DNA of 64,000 nucleotides from Amphiura filiformis (Eukaryota; Echinodermata; Ophiuroidea; Amphilepidida; Amphiuridae): contig NC_092644.1 in the NCBI RefSeq assembly GCF_039555335.1, positions 45,450,928 through 45,514,927 on the forward strand, read 5' to 3'. Positions 45,601 to 57,600 of the stretch are shown here, piece after piece; positions within the stretch are counted from its first letter, which is position 1, and every line of letters begins with the position of its first letter. The position numbers and the translations under genes were made by a program. The notes beneath the pieces were generated by a model. That model was not told where the DNA came from, did not search any database, and saw only the letters and a program-made list of their open reading frames with translations.

Positions 45601-48600
45601 GGATTCCACCCACCAAATTTGAGCCCGATCGGACAAAGTTTGAAATTTTGACCTTTGACCTTGACCTCCGATGACCTTTAAAACTACCCCATAAACGTGG
45701 AATGCCCGATACCTATCTATATCCAAAATATCGGAACGATGCGTCGTAGCGCGGCGAAACGCATAGCCGGATAGACAGACAGACAGAGCTCATTATTTTA
45801 TTAGTATAGATTGTAAAACAAATAATAATAACTGAGGCCTAATGATATGAAACGATGGCCAACCCCCCCCAAAAAAAACCTGTATAATGTGCGCGACCTA
45901 CAAAGTGAAGAACTTGAAAAAGAACATTTCAGCCCGAATCGCGGGTCAAATAATCGAAAATTCGCCCAAGTTTCTTCTTAACCATTGATTTATATGCCGG
46001 ATAGTAAACTACCGAAGTCGCTGGAGCCAATGTTGAAAAGTCGCCCAAATTTTAAAACCTCGCGGGTTTAGTAACCCTGAAGTAAAATCAGATTCACGTC
46101 GATGATGAACATTGATCGCGATTGAAGAGGACATAGATAAATTGAATGAATGAATGGACATGATTATCGATATTGTTACGCAATAGTGGTGTTAGATCCA
46201 AAGCTGGAAGCTAGTAGTCCTAGTAGTTGGCAGGTGGAAGGCAAGTCTAATCTGATTGGCTAAATATCTTCAGTAGCTGTCAGTAGGCGTGGTTAGTCAG
46301 TTTGACATTTCCCTTGACTTTCCAAGGGAGGATATGTCGGATGTGTAAGGACCAACGCCTGGCGGCGTTGATTATAGTACTAAAATATTGCGTTGGTCCT
46401 GTATGGACTATATAACCTTAGTGTTGTCCAGGTTTTCATAAGTGTGGGTCGACATCCCCATACATGCAGTATGGTACCAGCACATACAGCTGTCACACCT
46501 AATACCTTTTTGACCCCACTTTACCGCTAACGAGCAAACCTGACAAGGAAACTTAGGTTTATATGGACCTGGGTTCACTTCAACGTCATGAGCATTTATC
46601 ATAAGCAATATATGTAAATACGAAAGTACAAGTTTATTATTGGTATTTATGTACTGTGGAGAGTGCTTAACAACACTGAAATTGCGTGTAAGATGTGCTG
46701 CACGCAATGTAACTTGTTTGGCCAACACCATTGACACCGCACTTTCATTGAACGAAATAGAGTGCCAGTTTGACCTTGGAAGTGCATATTGGTTGTAATG
46801 CTCCAGGTGAGAACCCAGAGGGATATCAAACATTGACAATGAACATGTATGAAATGCATTGTAGGCGTTTAATGGGTGTGACCTATTGGGATGATTCACA
46901 CCTTGACTTTCAGCAGAGACGGCATCATAAACATTGAATTTAGTTTTCAAAAATACAAGTTTAAGCAGCAAGTAAAGCGTAGCTGTAGTAATGGTTGGCT
47001 TCATGTTTCCCTGGTGAATGACACATCGATGAAATAAACCACCAAGGGGCCAGGCGCCACACCAGCGCTACTTGTTTTACTCACGACCAGCCGAACCGTC
47101 TCCCATGGGTAGCTAGCACATCATTGTAAATACACTGGTCGCCATCTTGAAGATCCAGATGAGACGCATGTATGTACACACAAAAAGTTGGATTTAAGAT
47201 GGAGTAAAATCCGTTCCACTCGAAAAAAACATCCAAAAACAATCACAAGGATATATATTTTCGGTGGTATAAGAAAATAATTAAGGATGCCTGAACTAAA
47301 ATGTGGAATTTTTAGATGGAATATTCCACAATCACCGCGAATCTCGAAGAGCAACCTCTCCTCACGAACAGCGCCCTCACCCTCATATGCGCACATAGTC
47401 TATGCGCATACGAGGGTCATTCAAAAAGTTCTACGTCCACCCTCATATCTGAGCTTCTGCAAATAATAGCCTTTCATATTTTCCACGGTTATCGTATTTA
47501 GCACTTGGTAATGGCACTTGGTAACTGAATATCAAGGTAACTGATTTGAACTAGAAAGTGACAAAAAGTGGTTGGTTGTCTTTATTTTTTAACTTTCAGC
47601 TCTAAGACAGAACGTAAAAAGTCATTTCACATGATACCAATGGCTCCCAAGCAGATTCTCATGCTCTGAAAGACCGCCAATAACATCAAAAAATGCTGGT
47701 ACAATTTGTAAAAGTTAAAAATGCATCAGTTAAAAAAATCTGTTAGCCCTTGTATATCGAGCTAATCTCGTTGGAAGGATACATCAAAATGAAATGCTGT
47801 TCCATTTTATTTTCAGACTCCCTTTGGAATGGCTTTCCATTTAATACAAAGTAGGTAATGGTGCCTCCAACGGACAAGGTACAAAACACACCAAGGATCA
47901 AAGGATGATACAAGAGGATACCTAGAATATATAAAAACAGAAAGATTCGAGCCAGGTATACCAACTTGGTGTGGGGAACAAAGACAAAGACAAGATAAAA
48001 ACTAATGCAGTATGTAAACCAGAATGGTGTACATGCACTGTTACGTCTGCATTAGAAAAAATCCAAAACCACAGGGATGGTAGACAAAGTTAACAAAAAT
48101 ACAACCGACGTTTCGAGCAGATAAACTGCTCTTCTTCAGGGACAGACAACAAAATATAAAAGCAAACAACGAAAACTACATACTGTAACTGTAGTTTAAA
48201 AAAAAATATAAAAATAAAATTCAAGTCGAAAACTGAAGGCAAGTTCAAATAGAACTCAGTAGCAAACAAAGCTCAGAGCAAAATAAGCACGTCTTACCTC
48301 GATGAAAGACGGTTCACTACAATGAGAAACTGGAAAGCAATATAATTATGTAAATGAGCAACACCACAGGACAATAGGGTATTGTCCTAATTGACAGGAT
48401 GTAAATGTCAAGAGGGGTCGCAGTCAATAGAAGAGGAAGAGAATGAATAGAGAGAGATAAGTGGACTAATGTCACTCAAACTAAAAGAGAGAAGAGTAAT
48501 ATGCAAATTACAACCTTAGTATTGTAAGCCTACAAAATACATGTGTTAAAAATAAAAATTAAAAATTAAAAATTAAAATTTTTTTAATTTTGTTTAAGTT

Positions 48601-51600
48601 AAAAAATGCTGAAAAAAACAATAAAGTAGAGGAAGTACTCAAATACTAAAGTATAGCATGCATACAGAAAAAGAGTGGGGGGGGGTAGAGAACAGAGGAA
48701 AGTAAAATATGCAAATGGTCCACACATGATTAAAATTCACTACAGAGCATGTGGATAGGCCTACGGATTAAAGTGGTAAAGCCAAAAATCACTAAAACCA
48801 AAGCACAGTAAGATACCGTTACTAATTGGCATGAAGTATGCCAAAATAGGTAATGATACAAGGTCTACTGAAAGATGGAAAATATTAACAAGCAAGTAGG
48901 CCTACAGTAAGAAAGCCAAATGTGAATTGACACATCAAGCATATACAATACATGTAGGCCTAGGTCCAATAGTAAATGCTAACAAGATCCATAGGCCTAA
49001 AAGGATACACTGGCAGAAAATTACTCTTTCATGTTTATACCATGAGGGTTACTGGTCTGTAATTTAGCGATCCAATCCTTCTCTAACTTCTTCCTCATAG
49101 TACTGTTAGTTTTGGGTGGTTTGTCGATACAAATAACTGAGATGTTATGTGCATTGTGGCCGGGTTGATTAAAATGTCTGGCAACAGGTGTATTTCTGTT
49201 GAGGCGGGCATCGGCACAGTGTTCAACCAGACGTTTTTCGAGAGTGCGGCTTGTTTCTCCTACGTACTGTTTTTGGCATTGTGTGCAAGTGATAAGGTAC
49301 ACAACATTATCAGTTTGACAGTTGAGATGTTTGTGGATAGTGTGGGTGTCTCCAGTAGATGAGCTGGTGAATGTAGTGTCTTCATAAGTGTGTGATACTG
49401 GCCCAAGTCCATCAATATGATCATGATGATCAACGCTTGTGTGTTTACATGATCTGCAATCGCCACAAGTATATGAGCCTCTGGGGGGGGGTTGTACAGG
49501 CGGAAGAGTAGAACGTACAACCATATCCTTTATGTTGGCACTTCTTCTGTAGGCCACCATGGGAACATTGGGTATGGCCTTCTTACATCTGCTGGAAGAG
49601 TGAAGGATAGGTAAGTGTTTGTTCAGGATATGAGACAGCTTAGGTAGAGACGGATGGAAGGTAACCACAAGAGGGACCCGTTCAGGACTGGAGTCAGAGT
49701 CGGAGCCTCTTGGCTTCAGAGCTTCAGATCTGGGTATAGTAAGGGCTCTGCTAACTTGTCCGTCAATGACACCTATAGGATAGCCTCTGGCCTTCAAGAA
49801 GTCCTTAAGTTCTGCAGTCCTGGTGGTAAGGGTCTCTGGAGAAGAGCAGATCCTGTTAAGACGGAAGGCCAGGCTGTATGGAAGACTATGCTTTGTGTGT
49901 TTAGGATGACATGAGGTCCAGTGAAGAAACTGATGTGTATCAGTGGGCTTCGAGTACAGATCGGTGTGAAGTTTGCCATCCTTGAAAGAAACAAGAACAT
50001 CGAGAAAGGGAATTTTGTCTGTGGAAGATTCTGAAGTGAATTTGATTGTGCGATGAAATGAGTTGCAACGTTCGATGAAGCGCTGGAGTTCGTCTTGACC
50101 ATGGGTCCATATGAGAAATATGTCATCGATGTACCTGATTCATAAGAGCGGCTTAAGAGAAGCAGATGCCAGAAGTCGTTTCTCCAAGAGACCCATGAAG
50201 AGGCAAGCCATAGACGGGGCTAGCTTCGTGCCCATCGAGGTCCCAAATATTTGATTGTAGTGTGTACCATTGAAAGTAAAGTTGTTATGCGTGAGAACAA
50301 TTTCCATGAGTTTACAAAAAGAGTCAAGCTGTTCAGGAGGAAAATCTGGTTCTAAGAATGAGCGACAGGAATTGATGCCTTCCTCGGTAGGAATATTGGT
50401 ATAGAGAGAAGAAACATCCAAGGTGGCTAAGATGATATCAGGAGGAAGGGGACCATCTTCGTTAATGGCCTCAATTTTGCGAAGAAAGTCCATATCATCT
50501 TGGACATAGGAATCAAGAGTAGAAACATGAGGTTTAAGGTGGTGGTCTATAAATAGAGAAACTCTTTCAGTGACAGTACCGTTAGCACCAACAATAGGAC
50601 GACCAGGTGGAATGTTCTCGTATTGTTTGTGTATCTTTGGCAAAGTGTAAAACCTACCTGGCTTTGGATTCTTTGGTTTCAGAGCACTTTTAACTCATTG
50701 TCAATAAGGCCTACTTGATAGGCCTTGTCAAGAGCTTTACAAGTGGTTTTGTTAAAGTCAGTAGTAGGGTCATGTTCAAGTTTTTTGTAATGTGTGGCGT
50801 TGTTGAGATGTCTATTGCATTCTTCAATGTACTGATCTCTGTCTTGTATGACGACGGCGGAGCCTTTATCAGCCTCTTTGATGACTATATTTCTGTTGTT
50901 CTTTATTGTAAATTGCATATTACTCTTCTCTCTTTTAGTTTGAGTGACATTAGTCCACTTATCTCTCTCTATTCATTCTCTTCCTCTTCTATTGACTGCG
51001 ACCCTCTTGACATTTACATCCTGTCAATTAGGACAATACCCTATTGTCCTGTGGTGTTGCTCATTTACATAATTATATTGCTTTCCAGTTTCTCATTGTA
51101 GTGAACCGTCTTTCATCGAGGTAAGACGTGCTTATTTTGCTCTGAGCTTTGTTTGCTACTGAGTTCTATTTGAACTTGCCTTCAGTTTTCGACTTGAATT
51201 TTATTTTTATAATTTTTTTTAACTACAGTTACAGTATGTAGTTTTTGTTGTTTGCTTTTATATTTTGTTGTCTGTCCCTGAAGAAGAGCAGTTTATCTGC
51301 TCGAAACGTCGGTTGTATTTTTGTTAACTTTGTCTACCATCCCTGTGGTTTTGGATTTTTTCTAATGCAGACGTAACAGTGCATGTACACCATTCTGGTT
51401 TAAGGCCCGGTCACACTATGACGAATAGGGGTGAACGGCAAGCGACGTTAAGCTGCGAATTGCAATTTTGAATTTACCGCCACTCATCGTGGGTTGCCGT
51501 TAGTTGTCGCTGACGAATCCGTTAGCGACCGCAGACGGCCGAAATTATTCGTCGCGTTCGTCGGCAAATTTTCAACATGTTGAAAATTTTGTGACGACAA

Positions 51601-54600
51601 AAAAAAGTAGTTGTGATTCCGTTCAAATTTCGTTGGAGACCGCAACCCTCATTTCTTTGACGTTTCCATACCGTGCGAAGCCGTCTCTAGTGGTTTTGAG
51701 GTCGTCACAATTTCGTTGGTAGTCGTTGTCAACGACCATTGACGAAAAAACAACGGCAAGTGACGTCACATCTCGAACCCTGACGACACGTTGCGGCAAG
51801 TAACGAAATTGTAACGATCTTGGTGCGACAGTGACTTGCGAATTTTGTCCGGAGAGTGACGGATATTGACTGTTGATGGCGGGTTGTTTGCGAGTACCTG
51901 CGGCATTGAAACGGTGGTCTGCGATGGGTTACGATTTTTAAACGATGGTCCACGATTTTAACCTTTTTGTGCGAATTTTGACATTTTTTTGACGTCTGTT
52001 CGATTTCAATAGACTGTCCGGCACTATGCAATTTTGAAGTTCATAAAGAAATATCAATAATAATCAAAAATATTAATATTTCTGATTATTATTGATATTG
52101 ATGTTAATATTTTTTATTATTATTGATATTGATGTTAATATTTTTTATTATTATTGATATTGATAATAATATTTTTGATCATTATTGATATATTGATATT
52201 AATATTTTTGATTATTATTGATATTGATATAATAGTTTGGATTATTATTGATATTGATTTTAATATTTTGATTATTATTAATATTTATATTTTCTATATT
52301 ATTATTGATATGTGTAATATTTTTTATTATTATTGATATTGATATTAATATCTTTGATTATAATAATTGATATTGATGTTAATATTTTTGATTATTATTG
52401 ATATAGATATTAATAGTTTAGATTATTATTGACATTGATTTTACTATTTTTGATTATTATTGATATTTATATTATTTTTTATTATTATTATTGATATGTG
52501 TAATATTTTTGATTATTATTGATATTGATTGTTGGATAGGCTTTTACGAAGGGAATTCATAACAATTAGTGGGGTTTTAGCTGGTTGCCGTCGGACAAGT
52601 TTAGAACTGTCAAGCTTTCATCAGGAGTAGCTCTGACTTCTTCAGGACAAAGTACATAAGAATGAGACATGTAGACTGCCCTTGCCTACTGATGACTATG
52701 AAAAGAGCCGTTCACTGAAGACTGCCCCTTTATCATTGATATTGATATTTTTGAGTGGATGATCAGAACGTTGTGAAGAGTGGAAACGCCAAAGTGGACT
52801 ATACGACCCACACACACACAGGCTTTGATGTCGGCCGCTGAATCACGTCATCATCGCCGCAATCCACCGTCAGCTGCCGTTCCTTGCTGCAAGCAAATCC
52901 GCTGCCAGCCGTCCGACCTCGTTGCTTGTTGTCGGGCTCCGTCGAGACATCGTCACTCGCCGCCCAGACAACGTCCGGTTTGGGGCGCAAGTCTCCGTTT
53001 CCTGCCGGCAGCCTTTCGTCCCTTGCCGTCGTGTTGTCGCTGAAGGTCGTTCCCACTCGTTAGCGAATCTTGTTTTTCCTCTTTTTGCCGTCGCTTTGCC
53101 GTCAACAGTTTGTGATTTTCACGTTCGTCACCTTTCGTTGCTTATCGTCCGTCATAGTGTGACCGGGCCTTTAGGAGATGAATAAAACCCTATTCTACGG
53201 GCCCGACCGATGCAATATTTTCGTTTTGGAGAATTTTTTTTTTTAAGTCAGGCAAAATATTGTAAAATCAGCCGTTTTTAGCCCAAAATTTTGGCTGAAC
53301 ATTTTTGAAAATATGTTTGCCAAAAAAAAATAATGAAAACCTACCTTTCTAAATTAATCCAAACAGTTTCTTTTCTGATTAACATTTTACAGAGATTGTA
53401 ATTTATATGAAATTGTAGACACCTGTGTGCACTTTAGTAGAGGTTTTATTCGTTTGTACATTCTGATTATCCTTTTGTAAACATAATACCGCAAACGTGA
53501 CATTAATGATTCAGGTATGTACTTTTTCATCGAGCTGTAGCTAAGAAAAGAATATCAATTAAATGAATTTATATTTTAAATGATACCAACCCTTCCAAAT
53601 AGCTCCAACTAATCTAATTTCTTATCATCATTTTATAAAACATACTACCATTAATCTAACATATTCGTGAACCAGGTGTGTACTTTCATCGAGCTTAAGC
53701 TAAAGGTTCAAATATTGACAAAAATCGAGTCATGCACTTTTAAAATCGATATAATATTTAAGGCCTGAAAATTCGTTATAATTATTCTTCTACGTGTTTG
53801 CTTTCTTCTAATATTTAATGTAGCTATTTAACATCACAAAATAACCCGGGCAAAATAATGAGAATGGTGGTCTAAAGGCCCGGTCACACTGTGACGAATA
53901 GGGGTGAGCGGCAAGCGACGTTAAGCTACGAATTGCAATTTTGAATTTACCATCACTCATCGTGTGTTGCCGTTAGTTGTCGCTGACGAATCCGTTAGCG
54001 ACCGCAGACGGCCGAAATTATTCGTCGCGTTCGTCGGCAAATTTTCAACATGTTGAAAATTTTGTGACGGCAAAAGAAGTAGTTGTGATTCCGTTCAGAT
54101 TTCGTTGAATATCGCAACCCTAATTTCTTTGACGTCTCCATACCGTGCGAAGCCGTCTTTAGTCGTTTTGAGGTCGTCACAATTTCGTTGGTAGTCGTTG
54201 TCAACGACCATTAACGAAAAAACAACGGCAAGTGACGTCACATCTCGAACCCTGATGACACATTGCGGCAAATGGCGAAATTGTAACGATCTTGGTGCGA
54301 CAGTGACTTGCGAATTTTGTGCGGAGGGTGACGTATGTTGACTGTTGATGGCGGGTCGTTTGCGAGTACCTGCGCCATGGAAACGGTGGTCTGCGATGGG
54401 TTACGATTTTTAAACGATGGTCCACGATTTTAAACTTTTTATGCGATTTTTGAAATTTTTTGAAGTCAGTTCGATTTCAAAAGACTGCAATTTTGAAGTT
54501 CATATAGAAGAATATCAACAATAATCAAAATATAATATTTTGATTATTATTGATATTGATTTTGATATTTTGATTATTATTGATATTTATATTAATTTTT

Positions 54601-57600
54601 TATTATTATTGATATGTGTAATATTGTTTGATATTAATATCTTTGATTATAATAATTGATATTTATGTTAATATTTTTGATTGTTATTGATAAGAATAGT
54701 TTTGATTATTATTGATATTGATTTTACTATTGTTGAATATTGGTCCTGTGTCAGAACTTGGGTGTACCTTTGTGTTACATAGTAAAAAAATGAAATGTTT
54801 CAAACATTTTACCTACACGTCTCATTTGAAGTGGTTCATCCTCCTGGGCATTTTGACACCGTTTTTTATGGAAATCGGTTAAAAAATGAGAGAGTGCGGG
54901 CAAAAACAATCACAAAGTAGGTTGGATTTAACCCCACCTCTTTCTTCCACATTTACAATCATTCTGAGCAAGTATTAGTCTTCTAAATGACCTTCTGTAT
55001 TTATTTACTTGGTATAGATGTCTGGGAGTTCATTTAGACATTTTTTACTAGATTCAAATTTTTAATGGGGGGTTTTAGATCAAATTTACGATACGAATCC
55101 CTCCTCCTAATCCTCCTCCTCCTAATCGTCCTCCTCCTCCTCCTAATCCTCAACCACCCTTGGCACATTTCATGCCAAACGTCATAAGAAAATATTAAAA
55201 ATTATTTTAAAACAGGTTAAAAACATGAGTAATATAGAATAAATTAGCCTGAATTTAAGACCTGATTGAATCTTCTAAGTGAAGGAATACTCATGAGATA
55301 GTGTTTTGAAATCCAAGCTGCACATCAAAATGTAACAAAACCACCTTTTTGGGTACCCCAGTATATGACACAGGATCTATTACTGATATTTATGTTATTT
55401 TAAAAAAATTATTATTGATTTGTGTAATATTTTTGATTAATATTGATATTGATGTTAATATTTTTAATTTATTATTGATATAGGTATTAATAGTTTGGAT
55501 TGTTATTGATATTGATTTTAATATTTTTGATTATTGTTGATATTGATGTTAAGGGGGTACTACACCCATCACATTTTTTTGCGGGTTTTTTGCATTTTGT
55601 GAAGAAATGAGAAAAAGAAATTGGTCAAAGTGGTATGCAAAATGAAGGGGCAAATCTTCTCGTTCTATTGGTGGTATTGATAATAATGTAGCTTACATGC
55701 TTTTAATTGTACAAGCCAAAGAGAGGTACATGATGACCCCATCACAATTTTGATCATATTTGCAATTTCAGAACTGCTGACGTGAATCCACTTTACACAC
55801 TTATTTATCAGCAATGGCAGACCCTAATAGTACCAAAATATTTTTTATTTTGGAAATGCATTAATTATGCACAGCTTTGAAAACACAAATATGCATCAAT
55901 TTCATGTTATCAATGAAATTAAACTTATTTTCCCCCTTCCAGTTGACAATGATATGCAAAATTTGTGTTCACAAGGCAGCACATTTGTTTCCGGTTTGAT
56001 ACAGTTGAAATTAAAGAACAGTCAAAACAGTCAATTTTCAGTATTAGGTGAATTTTTGCTCAGTTTTCTGAGAAAATAGCAAAGCTTACAAAACACGATA
56101 ATAATGTGAATCGGTATGTTCGCAATGGTAAAACCTCAATATTAAACTGTTGGACACACCCTAAAACTTCATGTGCAGTAACGGTTTCGTCACTTACCTG
56201 TAGCGGGTGTGTATTCCTTCCACTTTGAGAAAAAGATGAAAAATCCGTGTGAAACTTGGAACTGATAAAATCACTGCTCGCTTCGAAGATAAGCCGACGA
56301 AATCGACGCCATATTTTTATAATTGGTTTTGACCTTTGACTAAGGTTGCGCGATACTCGATACCGCGGATTCTCTGATACCGGTACGCGTACGATACCGT
56401 ACTTTTACAGACATGACAGAATAGGCCTAAAGAATTATTTAATGGAACGTATTGAAAAAAATATTAGAAAATTGAAAACAAATATTCTAATCTCTCATTC
56501 TCTATTAGCGACTTCAGGTAGCGAATAAATTGTGTGGTAGGTCTAGACTATCTCCAACTCTAGTGTGAGCTATAGTGTGATGCAGAATCCCGGGTGCAGA
56601 ATTCACTGCTTTTATTGGAGTATAAATGATCCAGATCCAGATCTCGCAGCCCAGGCCCACCGCTAGGCCTAGGCCTACATTTAACAGTGTTTTGAATAAT
56701 CCAATGGATTGTCTATGGGATATGCACTCAGCAGCACATCATGGCGGGTATTGGCGGGGCATGTAGGCCTACACGATAAAACATTTCAGGGTGTGTTTGT
56801 TATGTTATATTTATTACAATTAGGTAAAAATCCTGATTTTGAAAAAATGTTACGGTGCTTTAAATAACAATTGTTTTCCTAATGAAGGCCTACGTATACA
56901 TGTAACGTCACAAAACACTTTTCAGCTACCTACCGTATCGTAGGCCTACCCCGGTATAGAAACTAGTTTACGCTGAGGGATGATTTCATACAATTTTTAA
57001 CAAAAAGGATTTTTCACACATCTGAGTTTTGGTGACCTTGAGCATTGTAAAGTGGCAATGTTCGATCCCAATCAAAGTAATTGCAAATCTTTTACAAAAT
57101 ATTTTCAGTACAAAAACACGGTTTAAAATATGTTACGAAAGATTTGAAACTAGCCAATTGTAGGCCTATTGGTTTTGTTTACAATCAACACACAAATTGT
57201 GTTAATAATGTTTTAAACTTAAATTGTCAACAGAAAGAGTCAGCTGATCATCAGGTTTTATGTCTTCTTTTAACAAGAGTGGAAACAAAGGAACCCGAAG
57301 AATGTGCAAAGTTATTGACTTCGGCTAGCATCTTAAAATTAAACTCTGAGTCCAAAATAAGCTTTGTTTCATTAATTAAAAAGAAAGTTGTAAAGTTGTT
57401 GTATCTTGTTAGTAAAGTGAAGTTTGCTACTGTTTTTATTATTACCTGTGTTGCGATTCGAAATCCCACAAAGAGTAAGCAAGTTCGTTATTAAATGTGG
57501 TAGGCCTCAGTACCCCCTCCCTCCCCCAACATACACATTGACTCATTTAAGGCGCGGATTCGGGGCTGACGGGCCCACTTCCAAAGAGAAGAAGGGGAAG

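Larger units (their letters stand above)
39997..46409. mobile_element. 6.4 kb TIR element with 10-bp target duplication
   Basis: It is flanked by ATATAACCTT on both sides (39987-39996 and 46410-46419). Its terminal inverted repeats of about 70 bp start AGTCCATACAGGACCAA and contain a small internal palindrome. Excising it joins the LINE codons to NLDNTKVIWICEACG, which proves the insertion. I found no transposase frame in it. A 9-11 bp duplication is typical of Mutator-like (MULE) elements, so a non-autonomous MULE is one possibility. The interior is AT-rich with several separate repeats. Confidence 0.9.
36646..47115 (-). mobile_element. CR1/L2-type LINE with 2A and PHD, split by two DNA elements
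   Basis: The element reads on the minus strand from about 47115 (5', approximate) to a CAAAGT-type short repeat at 36646-36665 (3'), a typical LINE tail. Between these ends lie a leader with a 2A-like peptide, a PHD finger, an apurinic-type endonuclease, a reverse transcriptase and a C-terminal tail, ending at the stop at 36734. It is interrupted by a 6.4 kb TIR element at 39997-46409 and a 290-bp MITE at 37877-38166. Removing each insertion and one target copy restores the frame across the junction. Several single-base frameshifts lie at homopolymers. Confidence 0.9.

Noticed and set aside
45214..45726. 170-aa gene on the minus strand
   Set aside because: It is the translation of a ~118-bp tandem repeat whose length keeps the frame open.
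47941..51402. LTR retrotransposon
   Set aside because: The repeats are inverted rather than direct and the enzyme is RT plus GIY-YIG without protease, RNase H or integrase, which fits Penelope.
52154..52336. Ile-rich membrane-like ORF
   Set aside because: A translation of the ATTATTGATATTGAT minisatellite.
52780..53185. Arg/Pro-rich ORFs in X-element arms (also 59521-60069, 51729-52031, 54201-54425)
   Set aside because: They overlap in several frames within GC-rich terminal arms and differ by frame between copies.
57081..57494. 137-aa gene in the TTAA element
   Set aside because: No recognisable motif, an overlapping antisense frame, and no second copy to support selection.
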